From contig CM057456.1 in the NCBI GenBank assembly GCA_016271365.2, forward strand, positions 613,743,501 through 613,807,500: 64,000 nucleotides of DNA, written 5' to 3'. Position numbers and translations under genes: made by a program. Below the pieces are notes generated by a model. That model made no database searches, had not been told where the DNA came from, and saw only the letters and a program-made list of their open reading frames with translations. This document shows, in pieces, positions 22,101-32,606 of the stretch (its first letter is position 1; each line of letters opens with the position of its first letter). This DNA comes from Neoceratodus forsteri (Eukaryota; Chordata; Ceratodontiformes; Ceratodontidae).

Positions 22101-22921
22101 AGAATTCAGGTTACAACAAAGATTTTTCGATATCTTCAGGTAAGGCACTACATTCAAATGAATTTATATACGATTGAACTGAATACAGGTTCTTTAAACT
22201 ACCTGTGCGCAATCTTATCCTCCTAATTAAATCCCCACATCAAAAAAATATGATCTCTAAACTAGTAAAAGCAATGTACAATTCTGAGGCGGATCCAGTA
22301 CAGGGTATCAAGGAGGTGTGGCACAGAGACTGCAATTATTGTTTCACTGAGACAGAGTGGTCTCAAATTTGGAGAGCAGTACAGACCACCACTTCATCCC
22401 TGTATTGGCAGGAATTTCGATGGAAATTCATTATAAGATTTTTTAGGGTCCCAGTGGTAACTAAGCATTTTGGACTGCATTATTCCGACCGTTGCTAGAG
22501 AAACTGTCAACAGGTTGGTACATATTTCCATGTTTACTGGGAATGTGATACGGTGCAGGAATTCTGGAGGGAAATAAAAGTTGCATTTGAATTGATTTTT
22601 GAAACCAGCCTGCCAGATCTCCCAAAATATTGGTTGCTGGGTTTGGGTCCTCCCCCTTTGTCATCAAGATCTTCCCGTTTATTATTTGGAATCCTGGTAA
22701 CGGCAGCATATAAGTCTATTAACTTACGATGGCTGACTCCTGATAAACCCACTCTCTCCTCCTGGTTTAAAACTTGTACCAAGATTCTAGACATGGAGTA
22801 TTTAACAGCCAAATTAAGATTCTCCATAGAGAAATTTAAGGATAAATGGTATCCCTTTATGCAATTCATGGCTCTCCGGGAGAAGATACCTGTACTAGAA
22901 ATTATAGCAAGATATACATAA
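19124..22921 (+). pseudogene. L1 ORF2: endonuclease, reverse transcriptase, C-terminal zinc knuckle; broken
   Basis: The start at 19,124 gives MSGMIICSLNVKGINNVIKR, the canonical APE N-terminus, followed by a TAA within the L-Q-E-T position. The 19,265-20,140 frame holds GDWNCVEDVNLDR and ISDHAMIKAKL, the catalytic GDWN and SDH blocks. The RT region (20,420-21,187) has GKTPGPDGFTSEFYK, GYRPISLLNQDAKIFTKI, LDAEKAFDRLNWQYL (motif A) and GTRQGCPLSPLLFALSLEPL. YMDDILLYVSDP lies in a shifted frame at about 21,208-21,245. After further shifts, YFHVYWECDTVQEFW (22,525-22,570) is the C-terminal Cys/His knuckle region. At least four lesions are visible. Confidence 0.9.
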
Positions 22922-23537
22922 TGCTATCTTTTTATCCTGGGTCAGAAAGGTGGACTGTGGGACAGTGTTGAGAGACCTCATTACACTAAAGAGGCATCAT
23001 ATATACAATATTGGTTTTGTACCATTGTCCCCTTTACAGAGAGTTTGTTATGAACAACTTGGATGATGTGTTTGAGTCGATTCCCCCTTCTTCTTCCCTT
23101 TTCTTTGTAAAGAGACCTTACTATCAATTGTCAATTAAATGCTTGAAGTTATGATAGTATACATTTATACTGGGTATGTAAAGGATCAAGTTCCTGGTTG
23201 TTCTTTTTGTCTTTTCGTTTTAGTCTCTCTCTTAATTTTCCTATCTCTCGTATTTAGTTCCTTATAGAATGAGAAGGCGTTCTCCCCCCTTTGGGACTTT
23301 CCCCTTTTCCTCTTTCTTTTTTCTGCTTTTCTTCCTGTCCACTTCCTTTTGTTCAGCTTGAACTCTCTATTCTTTTCTTGGTTTTTCTTCTTTGTTTTGT
23401 CTTTTTTTAAAAAAACATATTCCTGTGCATATGAGTAGGAATGGACTTGCGTCTGTTTGTTAATGTATGGATTTAATTGTAAGAGTAAAGGGAAATGAAA
23501 AGCTCTTCAATAAACTTCAATTTCCAAAAAAAAAAAG

Positions 23538-23800
23538 GTACAGTTACGTAAGAACTTACCGTAACAGTAGATCTTCGAGAGAGGCTCTTGCAGTAGGTAA
23601 TTACATATAGGACTGGCGCTTGACCAGCGGCAGGACCCCAAAGAATTTAGCTAACGGTCCTGGTGGACCTTCCGATCAGGTGACCCGGCGTCATCGTGAC
23701 GTCGGTATAAAGGCGGTCCCGGATGCCGCCTTCAGTTCTTTCCCGCACAGGCCGGAAGGCCCTGCGAGGAGAAAAGCAGATATTTCCCTCAATGGAAAAG
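23538..23800 (-). repeat. DIRS-E left terminal inverted repeat
   Basis: The tip begins GTACAGTTACGTAAGAACTT and holds a palindrome of about 23 bp, GTTACGTAAG-AA-CTTACCGTAAC (23,543-23,565). Blocks such as GTAGGTAATTACATATAGGA and CGTCGGTATAAAGG recur inverted at 29,670-29,824. Confidence 0.88.
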
Positions 23801-23861
23801 GAGCTGAAAAAGCCTGGGAGGATGGAGGAAGAATTATTACCTACTGCAAGAGCCTCTCGAT

Positions 23862-23945
23862 GATCTACTGTGCGGCAAGTTGCTACGTAACTGTACCCTA
23901 TCTTAGAGAGGGCTCTTGCAGTAGGTAATTACATATAGGACAGAA
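23862..23945 (-). repeat. DIRS-E internal complementary region
   Basis: Up to about 23,896 the sequence is complementary to the left tip, with several differences in the palindrome arm. From about 23,900 (TCTTAGAGAGGGCTCTTGC) it is complementary to the right tip at 29,800-29,824. About four extra bases (CCTA) lie at the joint. Confidence 0.85.
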
Positions 23946-24022
23946 TCCCAAGCAGTCTGGAACAAATGAAAAGCACCGGGAGGAGGAACTACTCCAAAAA
24001 GTAGCAAATAATCTAGCAGGTC

Positions 24023-25068
24023 TCAAGAAAGGAGGCCTTGCAAGACAGCTAAACCGAAGCCTGCTCTGCGACGAGAGGCAATGTCCAAACTGTAATGGTT
24101 AGTAAAGGTATGGACAGAAGTCCAAGTGGCGGCAGCACAGATGTCTGCCGCTGACACGTTCTTGAAACAAGCCGCAGAGGCTGCAACTCCACAAGTGGAG
24201 TGACCTCTGACTTGACCCGGGAGGGTCTTGTTGTACTTGTCATAACAGAAAGTGATGCAATGGGCCAACCATTTTGATAGGCATTGCTTAGAGACAGCAT
24301 TGCCTTCTCTTTTGTGAGTGAGCGTGAACAACTGATCAGTCTTTCTGAGATCCTTTGTCCTATCGGTGTAGTATCTCAGAATCCTGTGAACATCCATGGT
24401 ATGGAGCAGGTATTCTCCTTGATTGAGTACTGCGTGAAGAAAGCAGGTAATTCAATAGACTGATTTAAGGTAGATTCCGCTACCACCTTCGGGAGAAACT
24501 TAGGATTCGTGTGAAGAGCTACTCGTTCTTTGTGAAAAATCAGATAAGGGATTTTGCACATCAGGGCCTGGAGCTCGGAAATTCTGCGAGCGGAAGTAAT
24601 GGCCACCAAGAAGAGCGTCTTCCACGATAAAAACATCAAGTTTGCAGAAGCCGCAGGCTCAAAGGGAGGAAGGGTAAGTTTCTCAAGGACAAAGTTTAAG
24701 TCCCAAGGGGGAGCTGTAGTCCGGACAGGGGGCCTGAGATGAAGGACCCCTCTGAGGAAAGTTTTGGATACCTCCAGCTGGGCAAATGCCTTATCAGTGA
24801 AAGGGACATGGTAGGCTGACATAGCCGCCATATGGACTTTCAAAGAGGAGTGACTGAGACCCAGGTCGAAAAGATGATGCATGTACTCAAGTAGAATGGG
24901 TACAGGACAGGAAAAGGGCTCCACGTTCCTGGACACAGCCCAGATGTAAAATCTTTTCCACTTCATGGCGTAGGTGGACCTAGTGGAGGGTTTTCTGGTC
25001 TCCACTGGAATCTCGGCCACCTTAGGAGAAACGCCAAAACGAGATTGAGCTAGGTCTGCAGGAGCCAT
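24023..25068 (-). pseudogene. DIRS-E tyrosine recombinase, catalytic Arg lost
   Basis: The N-terminal frame (25,068-24,376) has RKPSTRSTYAMKWKRFYIWA, a core-binding-type segment, and TLFLVAITSARRISELQALM with the first catalytic Arg. After a frameshift near 24,390 the C-terminal frame (24,397-24,023) gives VRGHSTCGVAASAA where relatives have H-S-T-R, so the second catalytic Arg has become Cys, consistent with a CpG transition. HTFTNHYSLDI retains the Tyr nucleophile. The C-terminus VLQGLLS matches the family tail. Predicted inactive. Confidence 0.9.
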
Positions 25069-25227
25069 GCATAAAGTTGAAGGGACTTGAGTCCCGGATG
25101 GACCAGGGTCCCCCGATCCTGGTCAGCAATCCTGGAGATAAAGGAAGAGGAAGAGGAGGAGGAACCTCTGAGTATTGTTGTAGAAGAGAGAACCAGATTT
25201 GCCTGGGCCAGAAAGGAGCGATCAGAA

Positions 25228-25816
25228 TCATTCTCGCTCCTTCCAAAGCAAGCTTCTGCAGCACACGAGGGACCAGAGGAATTGGGGGGGAAAAGCATAG
25301 ACGAATCTGTCCTTCCAGCTTAGAAATAGAGCATCGCTCCAGAAAGTGCCTCGCTCTAGAGCGAGCGAGCAAAAGATTGGAAGCTTTGCGTTTTGGGAGG
25401 AGGCGAACAGGTCTATCTGAGGAGTCCCCCAAATCTGGAAGATGCTTTTTAGAACTTTTTCGTCCCATTCCCACTCGTGTGGTAGAGCCGACGAGTGGCT
25501 TAGTCTGTCTGCCAGGACACTGTCGACTCCTGGAGCGTGGATCGCCGTGAGGTGAAGGTTGTGAAGCATTGCCCATTCCCAAACCCTCATCGCTTCCCTG
25601 CACAGTGGGTAGGACCGAGTCCCTCCCTGCTTGTTGATGTACCACACCATGCACATATTGCCCGTTTGGACAGCTAGGTGACCGGGAAGGATGTATTGGT
25701 GAAGGGCCTGGAGGGCATACAGCACTGCTCGAAGCTCGAGCACGCTGATGTGGAGAACTATCTCCAAGTTTGACCATAGGCCCTGGGTTCGATGAGGACC
25801 CAGATGGGCTCCCCAA
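25228..25816 (-). pseudogene. DIRS-E RNase H domain, catalytic Asp lost
   Basis: Visible blocks are ISVLELRAVLYALQAL (catalytic Glu), AVQTGNMCMVWYINKQGGTR and HAPGVDSVLADRLSHSSALP. Relatives in this window read R-T-D-N at the third block; here it is Q-T-G-N, replacing a metal-binding Asp. The T-T-D-A-S block upstream is in another frame near 25,800-25,860. The domain follows the RT and precedes the recombinase, as in other vertebrate DIRS elements. Predicted inactive. Confidence 0.88.
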
Positions 25817-25819
25817 CCT

Positions 25820-27142
25820 TCACCTGAAGCGTCCGTGGTCAGAGTCTGATCGGGGGGAGGATGAAAAAAGGGGACCCCCCCGGAATAGGTTCTCTCGAAC
25901 CATCCACCATTGCAAGTCTCTTACCATCGGCGAGGAGATCAGAACCAGATGATCTAGGTCATCTACCCGTTGATCCCATTGAGATCGGAGAGTCCACTGA
26001 GAGATTCTCATGTGGAGGCACACGCGCGGAACTGTTGGGATGGCCGCCGCCATAAGCCCCAGTAGATGGAGCACGGACCTCACCGGAACCCTCCTGTGTT
26101 CCGACAGGAGGGAAATCTGGGACTGGAGGGAGGCCCCCCCCCCGTCCGGGGGCAGGAAGGCCTTGCACATTGTCGTGCTGAGGATTGCCCTGATGAACTG
26201 AAGCCTCTGTGAATGATCCAGATGAGACTTGGAATGGTTGATGGTAATACCCAGGCCAGTGAAAACCTGCTGGGTGAGGGAGAGAAAATGCAGGAGTTCC
26301 TCCCTGGACGGGGCCACCAGGAGCTAGTCGTCCAGGTAGGGAAAAACCTGAGCTCTCAAAGTACGCAGGTGGGCCGCTACCACCGCCAGGCATTTGGTAA
26401 AGACTCGGGGAGCCAAGGAAAGACCAAAAGGGAGCACCCAGAATTGGTAGTGGTCCCCCTGGAACACAAACCTGAGGTACTTTCGGTGAGAAGGGCGAAT
26501 GGGGATGTGCAGGTACGCATCCTGCATATCCAGTGCACAGAGCCATTGGCCTGGCCGAAGCAAGGGCAAGAGGGTTTGAAGGGAGAGCATCCTGAACCTC
26601 TTGTATTCCACATATAGGTTCAGGGAGCTGAGATCGAGAATGGGTCTGAGATCTCCCGTCTTCTTTGATACGAGGAAGAAATGGGAATAGTAACCTGTCC
26701 CGTGGAGATGAGGTGGGACGGGCTCTATTGCCTGCTTCGCAAGGAGAGCAGAGATTTCCTTCCTGACCAAAGGAAGATGGTCCCTTGCGTAAGAGGAGTT
26801 CAGAGGGGGGTGACGAGGAGGTTTCTGCAGAAACTCTCTGGAGTGCCCCTCTGCTATGATCTGAAGCACCCATGAATCCAATGTTATCCTCTCCCAACCC
26901 GGAAGGTGGAGGGAGAACCTCCCTCCTACCGGTTCCTCCGAGGCATCCAGAGGCGGTGGGAGAGGGAAGGAGTCAGGTAGTGTGAGGCAGCGCCGCAGCT
27001 GGGGCACCCGTTGCTTTTTTGGGTGGCAGGGGCCTGGCAGCTGTGGGGCCCGACGTTGTAGCCAGCCTTCCCTGAGGTTTCGCTGAGGGCCGGCCAAGGC
27101 TCTGCAAAGGGCGGCACTGGGGGATGGGGTACACTGAATCAA
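25820..27142 (-). pseudogene. DIRS-E reverse transcriptase, single nonsense codon after YLDD
   Basis: The frame 27,142-26,324 carries HGTGYYSHFFLVSKKTGDLR, PILDLSSLNLYVEYKRFRML, WLCALDMQDAYLHIPIRPSH (motif A), FWVLPFGLSLAPRVFTKCL and VFPYLDD (motif C). The next codon is TAG where relatives have TGG (YLDDW). The downstream frame 26,317-25,820 continues unbroken with LLHFLSLTQQVFTGLGITIN. One base change therefore interrupts an otherwise well preserved RT. The upstream part (residues 1-90) is Pro/Arg-rich linker. Confidence 0.92.
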
Positions 27143-27285
27143 CAGATTTAAGGGCCGTCCTTCTCCTGCAAATCAGTGATGATGTCCTTGACATCACCAA
27201 AGCACAGAACCCTGAAAGGTGCTTCTTGAATTGCTGACTGCACCTCCAGGACCAGACCTGATGCACGGCATGCGTGACGGAAGAC

Positions 27286-29512
27286 TTATACAGCAGAGCT
27301 CCATCCTGCGGTGTCCACTGCATCATAGGTTGTCCTCAGAATGTGACGACTGGCCGAACGAGCAGAACGGACCAGGTCGGCTAACTCCTGCTTGACTTGA
27401 GAGTCAGGCAAAGAGTCAATCTTAGATTCTGCCTGGGTAAGGACAGCCTTCTGGTAATCCCCCATATGTGCTACATAATTCAGGGCCCTAATCCCCAGTG
27501 TGGAAGAAGCGTAGATCTTCCTTCCATACTGATCCAGAAGGCGGGATTCCTTATCCGGAGGAGACGAGCTCAAGTGTTTCGGGTGTGCTGACCGGCCATG
27601 AGCGGCGCTAATCACAACTGAGTCTGTACAGGGGTGAGAGTCTAAGAAGTCTACACCCTCCGAAGCCTGGTATAGCCTGTTTGACTTCCTAGGAAGTGGG
27701 GCTAAAGCCGACGGTTGCTTCCAAATAGTGGAAACAAGGTGGGCGTGAGGCTCGATCCAGGGTGGCACTAGGGTAGGAGCCGTAAGGGGCAAGTCCAGAT
27801 GTTCGGCGAGTTTAACCCGTTGAGGATCTGGCTCTAAGGAATGCCACTGATGGACTTCCTGGATCTTCCTGAGCAACTCCGTGAAGGAAGGATCCTCCGG
27901 AGGAGACTCCGGAGGAGTCCTCGGCGGGCAGACGGAGGCAGCGGCTGACCGTCTTTCTCAAGACACCATCGGAGGCCTCCGAGGAGTCCGAGAGAGAAGA
28001 AGAAGAAGAAGAAGAATCTGAAGCAGAGTAAGACTCCTAGCTCGTCTAGGGAGAGGAACGGGTTCCTTAGGGGGAATCCCAGAACGCGTGTCCTGCCCCT
28101 CTCTGGATCCCGAGGGCAAAGTCCGGGAATCCGGAGGTGGAGAGGAAGTGTGCCGTCTGGGGCGTACGGGAGCCGGGTGGCACTGTTGCCGTAAGATGGC
28201 TCTCGACTTCCTTGGTGAGCTGAGCCTTGGCCTCAGCCCACCAGGAGGCAAGAGTCTCCTGGAGATCCACCGGCGGCCTAGGGGGTGGTGGAGGAGGAGG
28301 AGGAGGATAGTTGTATGGATGAAATCTGTAGGGAGAGTATCTGTAACCCGGCTGCGGAAATACCGGAGCCGGGTACTGCGGCGTTGGGTACTGCGGCGTC
28401 GGAGGAGTTGGCGCCAGGTACGTAGCAGGATCACGCAGATACCCAGGCACTGGAGGAGCTGCCGGAGCAGATGGCCCAGCCGGGTACTCACGGAGATCAG
28501 CCAGGATAGGCCTGTGGGGTGGAGGGCCCGATGGAAGAGGAATATCCCCTGCCGATGTTGGAGGGGCCGGTGTCGGAACCAGCGTCGGAGGAGCCGGCTC
28601 TGGGGCTGGAGCCAGAGCCGGCGTCAGGGGAGCTGACGTCAGATCCGGCTCTGTAGGAAGAGGATCGGATGGTAGCCCAGGATCCCGAGCCTCGTCCGGG
28701 GATGGAGGGGAAAAATCCCCGGGGTCGGGCAGGGGTCTCGGGCTCCCTCGGCAGTGAAGCCGGGGAACCTGATACGACAGATGAAGCAGGGTCTGCTGTA
28801 GGCTCCGAGGCCGGGCGCACGCCGGAGGAGCCGACGGTAAGGCTTAGGGCGCGTACCCAGCGGACGCCAGAGGGGCCGGCGTCCGACGGCGATCCCTCGT
28901 CGGAGGCCGGCGAGAAGAGGAGGAGGCCCAGTCCGGGGGACACTACGTGCACGCCGCCCAAAGGGTCGGCGCCTTAGCGACCTTCTCCCGGCAGGCGTCG
29001 GAGGAGCCGGCGTCGGTTTAAAGGTGCCCACCAGTGAGCGCAAGCTCTGCGGTGGTACTGGGGACTGGAGCCTCCTTTTGGCCGGAGGCACCCGGGGGGC
29101 TCGAACGTGAACCCGACGGGTGGGCCGACACCTCCTCCAAAGCCTTGGAGGCTGCCGTCGGGCGATCCCCCGGAGGGGATGTTACCTTGCCCGCGACTCC
29201 GGCCAGAGTCGCAGAGGAGGAGGCCTTCTCCCAGTGCCTTTCCTTGTCCCGCTTCTTGTGCCCTTCAGGGGAGGTCGACACCTGCCAAAGTTTCTTCAAC
29301 TCCTTCTCCATCGCAGACATCTTCTTCTTGAGGAGATGGGCTCCGAGAGAGTGCAGGCATCGTCTGCAGGTGGCCGCGTTGAAACATAGGCAGTGCGGAC
29401 ACTTGTCGACCGCGTGGTCGGGGCCTAAGCAGAAAAGGCAGAGGGAGTGACCGTCTTTGTGAGGCAGTTGGGCGCCGCACGAGTCACACTTTTTTTTTGA
29501 AGGGGACGACAT
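27286..29512 (-). pseudogene. DIRS-E gag-like protein (ORF1)
   Basis: I place the start at the Met at 29,512 (MSSPSKKKC), which puts the Cys/His module C-x2-C-x7-D-x-H-x2-C-x2-C-x4-H-x4-C-x2-C at 29,390-29,488, as in the sister copies. A Lys-rich helix (KKKMSAMEKELKKLWQ) follows. The middle is Pro/Tyr-rich (PQYPTPQYPAPVFPQPGYRY near 28,350) and frameshifted. The C-terminal frame 27,876-27,286 has YGRKIYASSTLGIRALNYVA and ARSASRHILRTTYDAVDTAG, conserved among DIRS gags here. A GAA microsatellite-like stretch near 28,000 encodes Leu repeats in one frame. Confidence 0.8.
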
Positions 29513-29599
29513 ATACCGACATTCACCCGATGATAGAAATATAAAATACAATACTGAAAACTTTTCGGAAAAAACGACGAAGTAACAGGACTGAACGAT

Positions 29600-29824
29600 A
29601 GGAACTTAACCGCGAGGCGCTGCACAAGCTGACGGTTGGAAAGAACTGGAAGGCGGGCGTCCGGGACCGCCCCTTTATACCGACGTCGCATGATGCCGGT
29701 CACCTGACATGGGGGTGGTCCCCGCCAGGGACTGCTAGCTAGAAATTTTTCTGTGGGGTCCTGCTGCTGGCCGGCGTCAGTCCTATATGTAATTACCTAC
29801 TGCAAGAGCCCTCTCGAAGTAAGA
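29600..29824 (-). repeat. DIRS-E right terminal inverted repeat (element 5' end)
   Basis: This matches 23,570-23,790 in inverse orientation, including GTCCTATATGTAATTACCTA and the GAAAGAACTG...CCGGGACCGCC block. It ends at about 29,824, after which the DIRS-C recombinase gene resumes with TACAGTTTTCC. Confidence 0.88.
29667..29690 (-). promoter_or_regulatory. Probable TATA-box promoter of DIRS-E in its 5' inverted repeat
   Basis: On the minus strand GACGTCGGTATAAAGGGGCG contains TATAAAG (29,673-29,679) preceded by a CRE-like GACGTC. It lies about 165 bp upstream of the gag start at 29,512, a plausible distance for a transcript leader. The same box exists in the left repeat (near 23,705), as expected of an inverted repeat. 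Function is inferred. Confidence 0.6.
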
Positions 29825-30595
29825 TACAGTTTTCCAAGTGATATACTGCAAGTGTGCTGATGACATTGGCTCAAATGGAGGTTTCATGAGCTGAGCAATG
29901 CAAATGTTCAGATCCCACACAGGGACTGGCTCTTTAATAGCATGATGTAAGTGACATAGCCATTTAAAGAATTTTTTGAAAATGGGATTAGATGCAAGGA
30001 AAACATTTTTCCCTGCAGAAATAAAAGCTGAAATTGATGCCAAATGCTCCTTCAGAGATGTACGTTTCAGACCTTGTGAGTGTAACTCAGTAAGATATTC
30101 TAACAGCACTGAGATTTCTGCCAGGGAGGGAGAAATATGCTTGGTATCACACCAAATAGAAAACCTTTTCCATTTTGCATTATAGGTCTTCTTAGTAGAT
30201 GGTTTTCTATGTACTTTTAGGATATCCAGAACAGCTTGAGAAAGCTGTAAGTTTGCAAACTGTAAGTCCTCAAAGAGCCAGGCCTCGAGCCTGAGAGACC
30301 TGAGGTTCGGGTACAGGATCTTCCCTTGGTGGGAAGTTAATAGATTGTGCCTCCTGGGTAGGAGGATTGGTCTGGACACTGACATTGACAGCAGAAGGGG
30401 GTACCATGGCTGCCTGGCCCAGTCTGGTGCTATCAGTATCACAGACGCAGGCTGTGACCCGAGTTTGAGTAGCACTCTGAAGATGAGAGGGAAGGGAGAA
30501 AAGGCATATAGATGCCTTCCTGACCAGTCCAGGGCTAGAGCATCCAGGGGAATTGTACCCCAGACTGGTGGCCTGCAACAAAATAGAGGCAACAT
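29825..30595 (-). pseudogene. DIRS-C tyrosine recombinase, N-terminal part
   Basis: The frame includes RKPSTKKTYNAKWKRFSIWC (N-terminal core-binding region), LHSQGLKRTSLKEHLASISA and WDLNICIAQLMKPPFEPMSS, and ends with YITWKTV at the DIRS-E junction. Its continuation is at 16,548. The block order matches DIRS-D 36,230-36,616. It is preceded on the minus strand by the RNase H frame. Confidence 0.88.
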
Positions 30596-30649
30596 GTGAT
30601 TCTCGTGAGAGGCAATGAGATCTACCTCTGGAGTGACGGCATCGTCTGA

Positions 30650-31280
30650 ACACTGAGTCCAGTACCTGTCTGTTCCGAGACCATTTGTGATGTGCCTGGT
30701 TGATCTTGCTTAAGGCATCTGCCAGGGTATTGTCCTTTGCTGGTACATGAATGGCTTGCAAGGAAGCTTTTAGTGAGTAAGCCAGTTCCCAGATTCTAAT
30801 GGCCTCTGTGAACAGGGGATCCGACCTTGTTCCCCCTTGCTTGTTTATGTAGAACACTGTGGTGGTGTTGTCTGTTCTGACGTGCACCACCTTGCCCTGT
30901 ATCAACTGGGAAAAACCTTTTAGAGCCAGAAACACTGCTCGGAGCTCTAGCAAATTTATGTGGAGGAGAGACTCCACACTTGACCAAGTGCCATGGGTAG
31001 TGTGCTCTCCTATATAAGCAACCCATCCTAACAGAGAAGCATCTGTTGTAAGAATGACTAAGGAATTTTCCCTCTGAAAGGAAACTCCTGCCCTTTGATT
31101 GTGGAAATCTGTCCACCACCGAAGGGACTGGATCACAAATTTTGTTACAGGGATCAATTTTGACATATTGCCTTTTCTTTGGCACCAGTGTGCCTGTAGA
31201 TGAAACTGAATGTCCCTCATTTGAAGTCTTGCTCCCAAGACCATTCCTGTTGCTGTAGCCATGTGTCCCAGTATTTGCAA
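30650..31280 (-). pseudogene. DIRS-C RNase H domain, catalytic residues intact
   Basis: It shows the four acidic positions: LTTDASLLGWVAYIGEH (Asp), INLLELRAVFLALKGF (Glu), HVRTDNTTTVFYINKQGGTR (Asp) and PAKDNTLADALSKINQAHH (Asp). The N-terminal ARLQMRDIQFHLQAHW block links it to the RT. This is the RNase H that would degrade template RNA during cDNA synthesis. The surrounding frames break at about 30,640, where a shift separates it from the recombinase, so the ORF as a whole is not functional. Confidence 0.88.
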
Positions 31281-31340
31281 GTATCTTCTTGCTGGACATG
31301 GCTTTCCCAGCTCGAATGAGGCAATCAGTTGCAGAATAGA

Positions 31341-32560
31341 CTAAACTCTGTCCTCTAGAAGAAAAGCTCTTCCTTTTAAAGTATTCAGTTCTGCTCCAAT
31401 GAAATGCAGGACTTGAACTGGTGTGAGAATGGACTTTTCCAGGTTTAACAGGAAGCCCAGAGAATGTAACAGATTTTTTGTTATTTCCAGGTGTGCTTGC
31501 ATCTGCTGAAATGACTTTCCCACAACTAGCCAGTTGTTGAGATAAGGAAAAACTGTAATTTCTAGCTTTCGTAAGAATGCCACTACCAATGCCTTAGGCT
31601 TCTGAAGAAGGACTGGTTGGTCCAAAAGCTACAGCACTTTGTTACTGTTGTTCCATTAAAATATATCAAACCATTTGCTTCTGGATCACTACCACTGCCA
31701 GGCATTTTGTGAATACCTTTGGTGCTGAGGTGAGACCGAAAGGCAGGACTGAGAACTGGTAGTGACATGAAGGGGAGTCTGAATCTGAGATATTTTTTGT
31801 GAGACTCCCTTATGGGGATGTGGAAATAGGCATCTTTTAAGTACAGAAATGCCAGCCAGTCTTTGCTTCCAAAAAAACATGCACTAGGTAAAAGTTGTTC
31901 TCTCAGCTCCAAAATCACTATTTTTCAAAAGCTGCAGCACACACTCATCCCATCAATAATATCAAACACGGAGCTACTAAAAAATGTTCCTTTATTACAC
32001 CGATACTAAAACCACTTGAAGCATTTCGGATACCAAGTCCTTTATCATTTTTGATAAAGGACTTGGTGTCCGAAATGCGTCAAGTGGTTTTGGTATTGGT
32101 GTAATAAAGGAACATTTTTTAGTAGCTTGGTGTTTGATATTATTGATGGGATAGGTGTGTGCTGCAGATTTTGAAAAATAATGCCAGCCAGTCTCCCTGC
32201 TGGATGACAGGCAAAATTATAGATAGGGTCACCATCCTGAATTTTGGTTTTACCAGATATTTGTTCAGATGCCTTAGGTCAAGAATAGGCCGCCACTCCC
32301 CATTTTTCTTTTTGGTAAGAAAGTAAGGGGAATAAAACCCTCTGCCCCTCTGAAGGTTTGGCACATGCTCCACTGCTTTTATGCTGAGCAGGGTTTGAAC
32401 CTCCTTTTCTAGGAGCTGTTCTTCCAGAAGAGAGGCTGGTTTGAACAGCCTTGACTTCTGAGGGGGGGAGAGATTTTAAACTCAGAGACAGTCCCTGGCT
32501 CACTAATTCCAATACCCACTTGTCTGTGGTTATGGCCTGCCAGGCCTGGAAGAAGTGAGC
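31341..32560 (-). pseudogene. DIRS-C reverse transcriptase, split by a palindromic insertion
   Basis: The upstream part (32,373-32,195) has GRGFYSPYFLTKKKNGEWRP, ILDLRHLNKYLVKPKFRMVT and QQGDWLA. The insert 31,863-32,179 follows, and the RT resumes with DWLAFLYLKDAYFHIPIRES (motif A) and HKKYLRF. Farther on, VFPYLNNWLVVGKSFQQMQA replaces the catalytic Y-L-D-D with Y-L-N-N, two Asp-to-Asn changes that abolish metal binding. Further frameshifts occur around 31,700. The FIGAELNTLKGRAFLLEDRV end is conserved with DIRS-D. Confidence 0.88.
31863..32179. mobile_element. Palindromic (foldback) insertion with 15-bp target-site duplication
   Basis: AATGCCAGCCAGTCT occurs at 31,848-31,862 and again at 32,180-32,194, flanking a 317-bp insert. 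From about 31,918 to 32,175 the insert is a near-perfect inverted repeat, centred near 32,050 (AAGTCCTTTATCATTTTTGATAAAGGACTT). It includes CGAAATGCGTCAAGTGG and its near complement. A 55-bp non-palindromic segment lies at the left end. The 15-bp duplication suggests endonuclease-primed (LINE-type) insertion rather than a cut-and-paste transposase. Family unknown. Confidence 0.85.
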
Positions 32561-32606
32561 CAGGCTGCCTCCTACTGGTATTAGGGAGGTGGCCTTGGCA
32601 AAGGAG

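Larger units (their letters stand above)
16560..23537 (+). mobile_element. L1-type LINE, ~7 kb, full length, decayed, with 11-bp target-site duplication
   Basis: The element starts AGGACTTCCGGTGACG and ends with AATAAA at 23,509-23,514 and an 11-base A tail at 23,526-23,536. It is flanked by GTACAGTTACG at 16,549-16,559 and 23,538-23,548. ORF1 (16,705-17,566) and ORF2 (19,124-22,921) are recognisable but broken. The target duplication consists of DIRS-E tip sequence, so the L1 landed 11 bp inside the DIRS-E end. Its orientation is opposite to the DIRS elements and to ROPN1L. Confidence 0.92.
16549..29824 (-). mobile_element. DIRS-E: DIRS retrotransposon inside the DIRS-C recombinase gene, itself interrupted by L1
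   Basis: The left tip is 16,549-16,559 and, after the L1, 23,538-23,800. The right inverted repeat is about 29,600-29,824, and the ICR is at 23,862-23,945. Minus-strand order is gag (29,512-27,286), RT (27,142-25,820), RNase H (25,767-25,228) and recombinase (25,068-24,023). The host recombinase frame of DIRS-C reads through the two flanks (W-K-T-V on the right, F-L-V-E-I on the left) with no evident target duplication. The element is relatively GC-rich. Its frames are long, and several of the changes seen in it hit catalytic positions (see the genes). Confidence 0.9.

Noticed and set aside
28067..29450. Long plus-strand frames and a Pro/Tyr-rich frame resembling a structural protein.
   Set aside because: They are antisense or shifted frames of the DIRS-E gag. 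The Pro/Tyr tract is part of gag.
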